Shown here one piece after another: positions 1 through 8,114 of a DNA stretch of 23,091 bases (its first letter is position 1; each line of letters opens with the position of its first letter). The notes below the pieces were generated by a model. The model ran no database searches. It saw nothing but the letters and a program-made list of their open reading frames with translations, and had not been told where the DNA came from. This stretch comes from JACNFS01 sp964582065. GTDB taxonomy: Bacteria > Chloroflexota > Dehalococcoidia > GIF9 > UBA5629. The stretch lies in NCBI GenBank assembly GCA_964582065.1, contig CAZOQG010000015.1:1-23091 (forward strand). The letters are read 5' to 3'. Position numbers and translations under genes: made by a program.

Positions 1-2
1 AA

Positions 3-1046
3 AAGCGTTATGAGGAGTTGAGCCAGCTTATAGCTCAACCTGAAATATCCACCGATCGGGCACGCCTGCAATCGCTGGCTCAGGAGCGAGCCGGCCTGGA
101 AGACATCGTAGCCAAGTACCGGCAATATAAAACAACCTCTGAAGCGTTACAGGAAACTCAGGCGATGCTTGACGACGGGCTGGAGCCCGAAATGGTCCTT
201 CTGGCCAAAGAGGAATTAAACGACTTGAAGCAGCGCCAGGATACAATTCTCCAGGAGTTGAAGCTGTCCTTGCTACCCAAGGATTCCACCAAGGCCAAAG
301 ACGCCATCGTGGAGATCAGGGCTGGCACCGGTGGTGACGAAGCAGCCCTTTTCGCCGCCGACCTTTTCCGCATGTATGGCCGTTACGCCCAGGCTAAGGG
401 TTGGCAAGTAGAAATCATCGATAGCAATCAGAACGAGGTCGGTGGCTTGAAGGAAATCGTTTTTGAAGTTAAAGGCAAGGCCGCCTTTAGCCAGCTAAAA
501 TACGAGCGTGGTGTGCACCGGGTACAGCGAGTGCCTACTACCGAAGCTTCCGGACGAATTCATACCTCAACAGCTACAGTAGCCGTTCTCCCTGAAGCTG
601 AAGAGATAGAGGTAGCTATCAACCCCGATGACATCAAGATGGATTTTTTTCGCAGCGGTGGAGCCGGCGGACAGAATGTCAATAAAGTTACTACCGCAGT
701 TCGCATTACCCATTTGCCTACGGGCATAGTGGCAACTTGCCAGGATGAACGCTCTCAAATAAGAAACAGGACAAAAGCCATGGCAGTGCTTCGGGCTCGC
801 CTTTTTGACAAAGAACAGCGTAGACAACGTGAAGAGACCACCGAGGAACGCCGTTCTCAAATAGGTAGCGGTGACCGCGCTGAAAAAATCCGCACCTACA
901 ACCTCCCTCAGGATCGCGTCACTGACCACCGCATCAACTTAACTCTCCATAATTTGCCACGCATTCTCGATGGTGAACTTGATGAACTTATCGAAGCCCT
1001 GGCTACCAGCGAACGGGCTAAGCAACTAAAAGAAACTCGTCTATGA
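3..1046 (+). CDS. prfA: Peptide chain release factor 1 (5'-partial)
   Basis: RF1 ends translation at UAA and UAG by reading the stop codon in the ribosomal A site and triggering peptidyl-tRNA hydrolysis. The frame is open through the left window edge. Residues KRYEELSQLI at the edge match the usual RF1 N-terminus, so about ten or more codons, including the true start, lie outside. The TTG at 18 is only an internal codon. The GGQ hydrolysis loop lies in the stretch SGGAGGQNVNKV near nt 650-690. The codon-recognition loop reads RVPTTEASGRIHTS, a PxT tripeptide typical of RF1 rather than the SPF of RF2. The stop overlaps the prmC start by 4 nt (ATGA), the classic pairing of RF1 with its Gln methylase. 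Identification is very secure; only the start is missing. Confidence 0.97.
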   Translation, partial: KRYEELSQLIAQPEISTDRARLQSLAQERAGLEDIVAKYRQYKTTSEALQETQAMLDDGLEPEMVLLAKEELNDLKQRQDTILQELKLSLLPKDSTKAKDAIVEIRAGTGGDEAALFAADLFRMYGRYAQAKGWQVEIIDSNQNEVGGLKEIVFEVKGKAAFSQLKYERGVHRVQRVPTTEASGRIHTSTATVAVLPEAEEIEVAINPDDIKMDFFRSGGAGGQNVNKVTTAVRITHLPTGIVATCQDERSQIRNRTKAMAVLRARLFDKEQRRQREETTEERRSQIGSGDRAEKIRTYNLPQDRVTDHRINLTLHNLPRILDGELDELIEALATSERAKQLKETRL

Positions 1047-1909
1047 CCCTGGCGCAAGCACTTCAACAGTCCACCCGTACCTTTAGTCTCAACGGCATAG
1101 AGGACGGCCATCTTGAAGCCAGAATCCTTCTGCAGCATATATTGAAGCTGTCGCCAGCCCAACTATATACCCAGACAGAGCAAGTTTTAAGCCGGGAACA
1201 GCTGAAGAGTCTGCAAGAACTAATTGAGCGCCGCCTTTCCCGGGAACCCGCAGCCTACATCGTGGGACACAAGGAATTCTACGGAACTGATTTTTATGTT
1301 GACTCCCGTGTTCTCATACCTAGACCAGAGACAGAAACACTTGTTGCGGCAGCCTTTGAATTTGCCAAAGGCTGCACTGACCACTTTTCTTCTTCAGGGA
1401 GGCCCCTTCTCATCGCTGATGTTGGTACCGGCTGCGGAGCCATCGCCATCAGTCTTGCCCTAAATCTACCTCAGAGCAAGGTCTACGCCACGGACATTTC
1501 GCCCTCAGCTCTTGAGGTCGGCCGCTTCAACTGCGAACATCACAATGTCACGGAGCAAATTATCCTTGTCCAGGGTAATCTACTGGAACCAGTGCCTGAG
1601 CCTGTCGACTTGATAGTCGCTAACTTGCCCTACATCAGGAACTCAGAATTGGCAAATCTGAGCCCAGAGATAACCGATTTTGAGCCAAGAGTGGCCCTGG
1701 ACGGTGGTGAAAGCGGTTTGGAGCAGATACGCCAGCTTTTGAAGCAAGTTGAGAGGAAAATCCACCCCGGAGGTCGCCTCCTGTTCGAGATAGGACAAGA
1801 GCAAGAAAAGGCGGTAGCTTGTCTAATTAACCACTGCCTTCCAAGAGCTAAGTTTGAATTCATCCCAGATTCGAGTGGAATAGACAGAGCAGTCACAATT
1901 GATTTCTAA
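1043..1909 (+). CDS. prmC: Release factor glutamine methyltransferase PrmC
   Basis: PrmC N5-methylates the glutamine of the GGQ motif in release factors, using S-adenosylmethionine. This raises termination efficiency. The protein is 288 aa, normal for the family. An N-terminal helical substrate-binding part is followed by a Rossmann methyltransferase fold. SAM motif I is DVGTGCGAIAI (about residues 126-136). The substrate-binding NPPY signature appears as NLPY in VANLPYIRNSEL, a tolerated variant in this family. The segment EPRVALDGGESGL that follows is highly typical of PrmC. The ATG overlaps the prfA stop, so translation is probably coupled, and the enzyme sits next to the gene for its own substrate. 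No strong ribosome site is visible, which fits coupling. Confidence 0.96.
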   Translation: MTLAQALQQSTRTFSLNGIEDGHLEARILLQHILKLSPAQLYTQTEQVLSREQLKSLQELIERRLSREPAAYIVGHKEFYGTDFYVDSRVLIPRPETETLVAAAFEFAKGCTDHFSSSGRPLLIADVGTGCGAIAISLALNLPQSKVYATDISPSALEVGRFNCEHHNVTEQIILVQGNLLEPVPEPVDLIVANLPYIRNSELANLSPEITDFEPRVALDGGESGLEQIRQLLKQVERKIHPGGRLLFEIGQEQEKAVACLINHCLPRAKFEFIPDSSGIDRAVTIDF

Positions 1910-1918
1910 GGGCTTCAT

Positions 1919-1947
1919 TTGACAAACGGTAAGCCTTACCCTAAAAT
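1919..1947 (+). promoter_or_regulatory. Sigma-70-type promoter of etfBA with a palindrome in its spacer
   Basis: A perfect -35 box TTGACA (1919-1924) is followed by a 17-nt spacer and the -10 box TAAAAT (1942-1947). This lies 56 nt before the etfB start. The spacer contains the perfect inverted repeat GGTAAG-C-CTTACC (1928-1940), well placed for a dimeric repressor. The boxes are directly visible; the operator role is inference. Confidence 0.7.
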
Positions 1948-2002
1948 ATTTGCTTGGTCACGCTCAGCAGCCACAATTTTTTGAAAGGAGGAAAAGGTGC
2001 CC

Positions 2003-2803
2003 ATGAATATGATTGTCTGCTGTAAACAAGTACTCGATCCTGAAGCACCACCAGCCAGTTTCAAGGTTGACCCGGGTAGCAACCAAGTAGTGCCACCCCC
2101 GGGTGTACCGCCTGTTATTAGCCCCTTCGATGAACAGGCCGTGGAGGCTGCACTCCGAATCAAGGACAGCCAAGGTGGGAAGATTACAGTTCTAAGCCTG
2201 GGTAACAAAATGCTTCGTGATGTGGTTAAGAAACCGCTATCCATGGGGGCTGATGAACTTGTTTTGCTGGAAGATGAAGCTTTTGAAGGTGGCGATAGCT
2301 GGGCCACTTCCAATGCTCTGGCTATGGCAATCAAGAAGATAGGGGAATTTGACCTTATTTTCTGCGGTCGACAAGCGGCCGATTGGGACGCCGGGCAGGT
2401 TGGCTCCGGCATCGCTGAAATACTTGGAATTCCTAGTGTAACTGTGGCCAAGAAAGTGGAAGCGGTTGACGGCAAGGCTAGAGTCGAGCGAGTCATCGCT
2501 GATGGTTACCAAGTCGTTGAGGTGACACTTCCTGCCTTAATTACGGTCAGCAACGAACTGGGTGAAGCCCGTTATGCGACCCTCAAAGGGATTATGGCAG
2601 CGGCTAAGAAGCAGCCAACTATCTGGAAGCCAGCCGATATCGGGGTTGACGCATCACAAACCGGTGCTGCTGGCCGGCGAACCAAGCTCGTCAAGCTTTT
2701 CCAGCCAGTTCGAGAGGGCAAATGCGAAATTATTGAGGCGGATAGCCCCGCGGAGGCTGCTGCCGGCCTGGCTGCGAAACTCAGAGAGGCGAAATTAATC
2801 TAA
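2003..2803 (+). CDS. etfB: Electron transfer flavoprotein, beta subunit
   Basis: This is the small subunit of the ETF heterodimer, a soluble FAD/AMP-containing electron carrier that takes electrons from acyl-CoA or other dehydrogenases. The protein is about 266 aa. It opens with MNMIVCCKQVLDPE, the standard start of the family, and carries the beta signature around FCGRQAADWDAGQVGSGIAE (residues 120-140). A strong ribosome site, AGGAGG at 1986-1991, precedes it. Spacing would allow GTG 1997 (5 nt) or ATG 2003 (11 nt). ATG 2003 is preferred for its codon and fit to the family N-terminus, but GTG 1997 would add only two residues. It is followed after 30 nt by etfA. No dehydrogenase or ETF:quinone oxidoreductase gene lies nearby, so the redox partner cannot be told from this window. 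Confidence 0.95.
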   Translation: MNMIVCCKQVLDPEAPPASFKVDPGSNQVVPPPGVPPVISPFDEQAVEAALRIKDSQGGKITVLSLGNKMLRDVVKKPLSMGADELVLLEDEAFEGGDSWATSNALAMAIKKIGEFDLIFCGRQAADWDAGQVGSGIAEILGIPSVTVAKKVEAVDGKARVERVIADGYQVVEVTLPALITVSNELGEARYATLKGIMAAAKKQPTIWKPADIGVDASQTGAAGRRTKLVKLFQPVREGKCEIIEADSPAEAAAGLAAKLREAKLI

Positions 2804-2833
2804 TTGAAGTGACGAAAACCGTAGGAGGTTATT

Positions 2834-3832
2834 ATGGCTGAATCCAAAGGTGTCATGGTCTATGGTGAGATTACTGAGGGAAAGTTAGCCTCAATCACAA
2901 CTGAACTTCTAGGAGGTGGTCGACGCCTTGCCGACGAATCAAAAGAAGAGTTGCTATGCATACTAATCGGGGACCAAGTGGGCGAAGCTCCTCAACAGGC
3001 CATAGCTTCCGGAGCTGATAAGGTATACACGGCTGAGGATCCACTGCTTAAGGAGTATCAAACAGATTCTTACGTCGCCGTAATGGAACAAGCGGTCAAG
3101 GAACTCTCCCCACGGATTTTGCTTCTCGGACAAACGTCCGTGGGACGCGATTTGGCCCCCAGATTGGCCTTTAGACTAGGTGCTAGCTTATCTACGGACT
3201 GCCTTGAACTTAGTATCGACCCTGATACGAAGCTGCTTCAGCAAACTCGGTCGGTCTTTGGCGGGAACGCTCGGGCTATTTTCGCTTCAGAGTCTCTCCC
3301 TCAGATAGTAACGGTGCGACAGAAAGCGATGTCACCCTTAGAACCTGATAAATCGAGAAAGGGAGAGACTACGCCCATCAAGGTTGAGCTGGATCCGGCA
3401 AAAATAAGAACAAAGGTGATAGAAACGGTAAAAGAGGAAGTGGAAGGGATAAAGCTTGAAGACGCTGAGGCGATAGTGACTGGAGGAAGAGGTATCGGCG
3501 GGCCCGAAGGTTTCAAGCAATTGGAGGAGCTAGCCAAAGCATTGAAGGGAGCAGTGGGAGCTTCCAGACCGCCCTGCGACAACGGCTGGGTGCCGGACAC
3601 ATTGCAGGTTGGGCTTACCGGCAAGATTGTTACGCCGGAACTCTATATCGCTGTAGCTGTCTCCGGGGCCAGCCAGCACTTATCTGGGTGTTCGGGGGCA
3701 AAAAACATAATAGCCATTAACAAGGATCCCGAGGCAAACATATTCAAGGAAGCCCGGTTCGGGATAGTGGGTGATTGGAAACAAGTCCTGCCTGCCTTCA
3801 CCGAAAAGGTCAAAGAGCTTTTGGCAAGTTGA
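2834..3832 (+). CDS. etfA: Electron transfer flavoprotein, alpha subunit
   Basis: This is the large ETF subunit, which binds the redox-active FAD. The protein is 332 aa. The N-terminal half is the alpha/beta domain that packs against the beta subunit, with TSVGRDLAPRLAFRLGASLSTD about residues 100-121. The C-terminal FAD domain shows GGRGIGGPEGF (about 216-226), then GASRPPCDNGW, QVGLTGKIVTPELYIA and SGASQHLSGCSGAKNIIAIN, all hallmark segments. The ATG has a consensus ribosome site, AGGAGG at 2823-2828, spaced 5 nt. It is clearly co-transcribed with etfB. No acidic bifurcation partner or iron-sulfur protein accompanies the pair. The gene ends 22 nt before the convergent EF-G-like gene. Confidence 0.96.
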   Translation: MAESKGVMVYGEITEGKLASITTELLGGGRRLADESKEELLCILIGDQVGEAPQQAIASGADKVYTAEDPLLKEYQTDSYVAVMEQAVKELSPRILLLGQTSVGRDLAPRLAFRLGASLSTDCLELSIDPDTKLLQQTRSVFGGNARAIFASESLPQIVTVRQKAMSPLEPDKSRKGETTPIKVELDPAKIRTKVIETVKEEVEGIKLEDAEAIVTGGRGIGGPEGFKQLEELAKALKGAVGASRPPCDNGWVPDTLQVGLTGKIVTPELYIAVAVSGASQHLSGCSGAKNIIAINKDPEANIFKEARFGIVGDWKQVLPAFTEKVKELLAS

Positions 3833-3854
3833 CGGCCCGAACCACTGTCAGCAA

Positions 3855-5909
3855 CTAACCTCGTTGGGGTGTGACTTTCTGCGCGATGGTTGCCGGCACC
3901 TCTTCGTAGTGGCTAAATTTGGTAGTGAAAGTGCCACGCCCCTGAGTTATTGACCTGAGGTCAATAGCATAACGCAGCACCTCTGCCAGTGGTGCTTGTG
4001 CCTCGATAACATTAACTCCGTTTGCTGGCGTCATCCCCAATACACGTGCCCGTTTGGAGTTAAGGTCGCCAATTATGTCACCTGTAAATGTGTCTGGCAC
4101 GGTGATTCTCAGATTCACAATCGGCTCAAGCAAGACAGGTTGCCCCTGCGTCAGCCCTTTCTTCAAAGCCTGTGCCCCGGCAATCTTAAAAGACATATCT
4201 GAGGAATCCACGGAGTGGAAGCTTCCATCATAAACCGTCACCTTTATGTCAACCACAGGATATCCAGCTAAAGCTCCCTCAAACTTAGCTTCATTGACCC
4301 CTTTTTCCACAGCTGGAATATAGTTCTTGGGTATCGTTCCACCTCTTGTTCTATCAGCAAACTCAAATCCAGCACCTCTTGCCGAGGGCTCCAGTTCCAA
4401 GAGGACGTGACCATACTGGCCGTGACCACCTGATTGCTTCTTATGTTTATATTCCGCCTTGACCGGCACGGTAATGGTCTCTTTGTAGGGAACTTTAGGC
4501 ACCTCCAGGTTAACTTGCACACCAAATTTGTGGGATAGTCTGTCAGCGGCAACTTCAAGATGTGTTTCCCCTATTCCGCCGAGGAGCATCTCACCGGTAT
4601 CGCCTTCGCGTTGCACTCTCAGAGTCAAATCGTCTTCGCAGATTTTAGCCACTGCCGTGCCCATCTTGTCCAAGTCATCCCTAGACTTAGGATGAATCGC
4701 CATATTCAGTGCTGGCTCCGGAAATTCGATAGGGGCGAGCTTCAACGGATGGTCACGTGAACCAAGCGTATCCCCCGTGGCAGTTGAGGCTAGTTTGGCT
4801 ACAGCGCCGATATCCCCAGCACTTAGCTTCGGCGCCGGCTCCTGCGTTTTGCCACGCAAGACGAAGAGCTGGCCTATGCGCTCAATAGCGCCTTTGTCAA
4901 CATTCCATAGTTGTGAGTTGCTGGAAATAGCCCCCGAATAGACTCGAAAATAGCTAATCCTGCCAGCTCGGGGGTCGTTGCTGGTCTTGAAGACCAAAGC
5001 GGACAAAGGTGCCTCTGAAGCCGGCTCCACTGCCTCTTCAGCTCTGATCGAAGTATTAGTAGCTGTTACCGCGCCTCTCTCCCTAGGTGAGGGCAAATAG
5101 TCATGGATAGCATCCAGAAGAGGAGTGATAGCAGTATTGCTTAAGGCACAACCAAGCAAGACCGGCACAATCTTGCCAAGCTTTGTAGCCTCTCCTATGC
5201 AACGGTAAATCTCCTCTTCCTTAATCTCCCCCCCATCCAGGTACCTGGCAATGAGGTCGTCATCAACCTCTACTACCGCTTCAACTAACTTCTCACGGTG
5301 GGAATCAACCTCGCTTTGAAGGGACGAGGGTACTTCAGTTTCCTGCAACGGATTGCCACTATACCCCTTCCTCGTTACCAAATCCACCACTCCTTGGAGA
5401 CCTTTCTGGGAGCCTATCGGCAATTGAATAGGTAAGCATCTCGTCCCTAGTTTGGATTGAATATCTTTCAAAGTATCGAAGAAGCTGGCATTCTCGCGGT
5501 CCATCTTGTTGACGAAGATAAGGCAAGGCAATTTTGCCTCACTGGCATATTCCCATACCTGCTCAGTACCTACTTCTACACCAGAAGCAGCGCAGACTAC
5601 AACGACAGCACCTTCGCTAACGCCCAATCCCGCTTTGACCTCAGCTACAAAATCGGGGTAACCTGGAGTATCAATGAGATTCAGCTTGGAATCTTTCCAC
5701 TGACAAGGGAGCAAAGATAAGCTAATACTAATCTTACGCTTAATCTCATCAGGGTCGTAATCTGAAGTGGTCGTACCATCATCAGGATTGCCCAAGCGGG
5801 TGATCGCCCCTGAATTGAAAAGCATTGCCTCAGCTAGTGATGTTTTGCCAGCGCCTGAATGAGACAACAAAACGATGTTACGGATTTGTCCTGATTCATA
5901 ATGGTGCAC
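3855..5909 (-). CDS. Elongation factor G-like translational GTPase (EF-G paralogue)
   Basis: This is a 684-aa protein with the EF-G domain order: GTPase domain, beta-barrel domain II, domain III, and domains IV and V. The P-loop reads SHSGAGKT (residues 16-23) where canonical EF-G has AHIDAGKT. Switch II is DTPGYPDF (80-87), so the catalytic His after DTPG is Tyr. NKMD (134-137) gives guanine specificity. Domain IV is recognisable at SGGHGQYGHVLLELEP and the end of domain V at APLAEVLRYAIDLRSITQGRG. These variants match the 'elongation factor G-like' subgroup found beside true EF-G in several phyla, whose exact job is unclear. The start is GTG 5909, with GAGG 9 nt upstream. It is a single-gene unit, divergent from gatC and convergent with etfA. 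It is not the str-operon fusA, since no rpsL, rpsG or tuf is adjacent. Confidence 0.9.
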   Translation of the reverse strand: MHHYESGQIRNIVLLSHSGAGKTSLAEAMLFNSGAITRLGNPDDGTTTSDYDPDEIKRKISISLSLLPCQWKDSKLNLIDTPGYPDFVAEVKAGLGVSEGAVVVVCAASGVEVGTEQVWEYASEAKLPCLIFVNKMDRENASFFDTLKDIQSKLGTRCLPIQLPIGSQKGLQGVVDLVTRKGYSGNPLQETEVPSSLQSEVDSHREKLVEAVVEVDDDLIARYLDGGEIKEEEIYRCIGEATKLGKIVPVLLGCALSNTAITPLLDAIHDYLPSPRERGAVTATNTSIRAEEAVEPASEAPLSALVFKTSNDPRAGRISYFRVYSGAISSNSQLWNVDKGAIERIGQLFVLRGKTQEPAPKLSAGDIGAVAKLASTATGDTLGSRDHPLKLAPIEFPEPALNMAIHPKSRDDLDKMGTAVAKICEDDLTLRVQREGDTGEMLLGGIGETHLEVAADRLSHKFGVQVNLEVPKVPYKETITVPVKAEYKHKKQSGGHGQYGHVLLELEPSARGAGFEFADRTRGGTIPKNYIPAVEKGVNEAKFEGALAGYPVVDIKVTVYDGSFHSVDSSDMSFKIAGAQALKKGLTQGQPVLLEPIVNLRITVPDTFTGDIIGDLNSKRARVLGMTPANGVNVIEAQAPLAEVLRYAIDLRSITQGRGTFTTKFSHYEEVPATIAQKVTPQRG

Positions 5910-5958
5910 TTGATTCTACCTCAATCCTAGTTGCAGTTCTTGCTTGAAACGCCTTGGC

Positions 5959-5988
5959 ATTGTAGCAGTGTCTAGCTCTAACCGTCAA
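5959..5988 (-). promoter_or_regulatory. Promoter of the EF-G-like gene
   Basis: On the minus strand, TTGACG (5983-5988) and TACAAT (5959-5964) are separated by 18 nt, about 50 nt upstream of the GTG start. Both boxes match sigma-70 consensus at five of six positions. No gene interrupts the interval. Confidence 0.6.
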
Positions 5989-6044
5989 GGTGCTGCGCTC
6001 GTCCGCCATCACGACGGAACGTGCCTCTTTCGATTACCTCTTTG

Positions 6045-6053
6045 TGCTATAAT
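6045..6053 (+). promoter_or_regulatory. Extended -10 promoter of the gatCA operon
   Basis: TGC followed by a perfect TATAAT (6048-6053) forms an extended -10 element about 60 nt before gatC. No good -35 box is seen at 16-18 nt spacing, which is common for extended -10 promoters. It is divergent from, and about 60 nt away from, the EF-G-like promoter. Confidence 0.6.
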
Positions 6054-6114
6054 ATCCAACGTTATCGCTATCTAAAGTCAGATGTTCTTGTATTACTGCT
6101 TAGGTTAGAGCCAA

Positions 6115-6402
6115 ATGAAGCTGAGCCGCGAAGAAGTACAACATATCGCTCTCCTGGCCAGGTTGGGATTGAGCGAGGCTGAAATTGAGAAGTTCAAACT
6201 TCAGCTATCTGACATCCTGGAAAACTTCGAAATACTTGAACAAGCAGACACCAGCAATCTCCCGCCCACAGCCCAATCTATCGCCCTTCAAAATGTCCTC
6301 AGAGCAGATGAGGCGACGGCATCCTATCCAGTAGAAGATATTGTGGCTAACGCACCACAGCAAGATGAGAACTGCTTCAAGACACGAGCAGTTCTGGAAT
6401 AG
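6115..6402 (+). CDS. gatC: Asp-tRNA(Asn)/Glu-tRNA(Gln) amidotransferase subunit C
   Basis: GatC is the small belt subunit that wraps GatA and GatB in the GatCAB amidotransferase. That complex converts Glu-tRNA(Gln) and Asp-tRNA(Asn) to their amidated forms. The protein is 95 aa, a standard length. It has the typical N-terminus LSREEVQHIALLARLGLSE, then the amphipathic segment KLQLSDILENFEILEQADT, the conserved LRAD motif, and a C-terminal APQQDENCFKTRAVLE that resembles other GatC tails. The ribosome site is weak. gatA follows after 3 nt, so the two are certainly co-transcribed. gatB is not in the window and must be elsewhere. Confidence 0.95.
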   Translation: MKLSREEVQHIALLARLGLSEAEIEKFKLQLSDILENFEILEQADTSNLPPTAQSIALQNVLRADEATASYPVEDIVANAPQQDENCFKTRAVLE

Positions 6403-6405
6403 ACC

Positions 6406-7866
6406 ATGGACGACCTCCATCAACTAACCATCAGTCAGGCTCATCACCTTCTAAAGGAAAGACAAGTCTCCTCGGTTGAATTGACCAAAGCAAGCTTAAG
6501 GCATCTCGCTGAGGTTGAAGACAAGGTTCACGCCTGCGTTACTGTTACCGAAGACGCAGCCTTAAAACAAGCGGAAGAAGCAGACAAGGCCATGAGTAGT
6601 GGCGAAATCAAGCCCTTGACTGGTGTACCTGCCTTGATTAAGGACAACATGTGCACTAAGGGCACCAAGACTACTTGCTCATCAAAAATTCTGGAGAATT
6701 TTGTTCCTCCCTATGATGCAACAGTCATAGAGAAACTGAAAGCTGAAAAGGCAGTGATTTTGGGGAAGACCAACATGGATGAATTTGCCATGGGGTCATC
6801 AACAGAGAATTCCGCTTTTTACCCAACGCGTAATCCATGGGGCTTAGATTGTGTCCCTGGCGGCAGCAGCGGCGGTTCAACCGTCGCTGTGGCTACTGAT
6901 GAAGCCATCTATGCCCTCGGTTCCGACACCGGGGGGAGCATCCGCCAACCTGCCGGATTCTGTAGTGTAGTTGGCCTAAAACCAACCTATGGTAGAGTGA
7001 GCCGTTTTGGTCTGGTTGCTTTTGCCAGTTCGCTAGACCAGATTGGCCCAGTAACGAAGAGCGTTGCCGATTCTGCTTTTGTAATGAATGTCATCGCCGG
7101 GCATGACCCAAGAGATTCAACATCTGCTCCTTATCCTGTCCCTGATTATACCAGGTCGTTGATTCCCGACCTCAAGAACCTGCGTATTGGCATTCCGCGA
7201 GAGTATTTTGTTGAGGGAATGCAAGAAGAGGTCAGAACAAGCGTACAGGCAGCTATAAACAAGTTACAGGAATTGGGAGCCGAGATAGATTGGGAGGTTT
7301 CATTGCCCCATACCAAATATGCACTTGCCGCTTATTACATTCTAGCCCCCTCTGAGGCTTCAGCGAATCTGGCACGGTATGATGGAGTAAAATATGGCTT
7401 CTCTTATCAAGATACCAACAATATGTGGGAGGCTATGGAGAAAACGAAACAATTTGGCTTTGGAGCTGAGGTCAAAAGGCGGATCATGCTAGGAACCTAT
7501 GCCTTGTCTGCCGGTTACTACGATGCCTACTATCTCAAAGCCCAAAAGGTCCGCACACTAATAAGGCGGGAATTTGACCAGGCTTTCGAGAAATACGACG
7601 CTCTGATTACCCCGACATCGCCTACAGTACCCTTTAAGATCGGTGAAAAGGTAGACGACCCTATGCAGATGTATTTGAGCGATGTTTGCACCTTACCCAT
7701 AAATATTGCCGGCATTCCGGCCATTTCTGTCCCTGCTGGCTTTGCCGATGGTTTACCTATCGGTATGCAGATTATAGGGAAGCCTTTTGACGAGGAAACC
7801 GTGCTTCATATCGCCTTCGCCTATGAGCAGGCTACCGACTGGCACAGGAGAAAACCGCCAATTTAG
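6406..7866 (+). CDS. gatA: Asp-tRNA(Asn)/Glu-tRNA(Gln) amidotransferase subunit A
   Basis: GatA is the glutaminase subunit, an amidase-signature enzyme that releases ammonia from glutamine and channels it to GatB. The protein is 486 aa, normal for the family. The Ser-cisSer-Lys triad is intact at Lys79 (ALIKDN), Ser154 (GGSSGGS) and Ser178 (DTGGSIRQPA). These match the numbering known for the Staphylococcus aureus enzyme. The segment VVGLKPTYGRVSRFGLVAFA and the late SVPAGFADGLPIGMQIIGKP are also diagnostic. Its presence implies that this organism makes Gln-tRNA(Gln) and/or Asn-tRNA(Asn) by the indirect route. The stop is 10 nt before the start of the next small gene. Confidence 0.97.
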   Translation: MDDLHQLTISQAHHLLKERQVSSVELTKASLRHLAEVEDKVHACVTVTEDAALKQAEEADKAMSSGEIKPLTGVPALIKDNMCTKGTKTTCSSKILENFVPPYDATVIEKLKAEKAVILGKTNMDEFAMGSSTENSAFYPTRNPWGLDCVPGGSSGGSTVAVATDEAIYALGSDTGGSIRQPAGFCSVVGLKPTYGRVSRFGLVAFASSLDQIGPVTKSVADSAFVMNVIAGHDPRDSTSAPYPVPDYTRSLIPDLKNLRIGIPREYFVEGMQEEVRTSVQAAINKLQELGAEIDWEVSLPHTKYALAAYYILAPSEASANLARYDGVKYGFSYQDTNNMWEAMEKTKQFGFGAEVKRRIMLGTYALSAGYYDAYYLKAQKVRTLIRREFDQAFEKYDALITPTSPTVPFKIGEKVDDPMQMYLSDVCTLPINIAGIPAISVPAGFADGLPIGMQIIGKPFDEETVLHIAFAYEQATDWHRRKPPI

Positions 7867-7876
7867 GATATCAGGA

Positions 7877-8098
7877 ATGAGCGAACAACAACTGCTTCAA
7901 GTAAAATGCTACTCAGGTTACACTTACCCTGAGAGACCAGAATCTTTCCTATGGTTGGATAAAGAGCACAAGATATCTCGCATAGAAAGGGAATGGCGAG
8001 AGCCAGGCAAAAGATTCTTTGGGGTCATCACTGAAGATGAGAAGCTCTTCGAGCTCTGCTATAATGAGACTCAAGACGAGTGGTGGCTTACTCGCTAA
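7877..8098 (+). CDS. Conserved-looking small hypothetical protein (73 aa)
   Basis: This is a 73-aa acidic and aromatic-rich protein of unknown function. It starts MSEQQLLQVKCYSGYTYPER and ends in YNETQDEWWLTR. It has no signal peptide, membrane segment or cysteine pair. The pattern of a short beta-rich protein ending in 'F-E-L-x-Y-N-x-x-x-x-x-W-x-L' recalls small DUF proteins such as the DUF6504-like group, but the match is by impression only. The reading frame is open further upstream into gatA. ATG 7877 is chosen because it falls just after the gatA stop and has AGGA 8 nt before it. It sits between gatA and an AsnC-type regulator and ends 16 nt before the latter, so it is part of the operon. 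Confidence 0.65.
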   Translation: MSEQQLLQVKCYSGYTYPERPESFLWLDKEHKISRIEREWREPGKRFFGVITEDEKLFELCYNETQDEWWLTR

Positions 8099-8114
8099 TA
8101 GGTGAGGAGGTGAC

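Noticed and set aside
18..20. TTG as the start of prfA
   Set aside because: The frame is open to the left edge and the residues before it match RF1, so the gene is simply cut by the window.
7787..7876. Upstream extension of the 73-residue gene into gatA
   Set aside because: The extra residues lie in the shadow of the conserved gatA C-terminus. ATG 7877 has a ribosome site and correct spacing.
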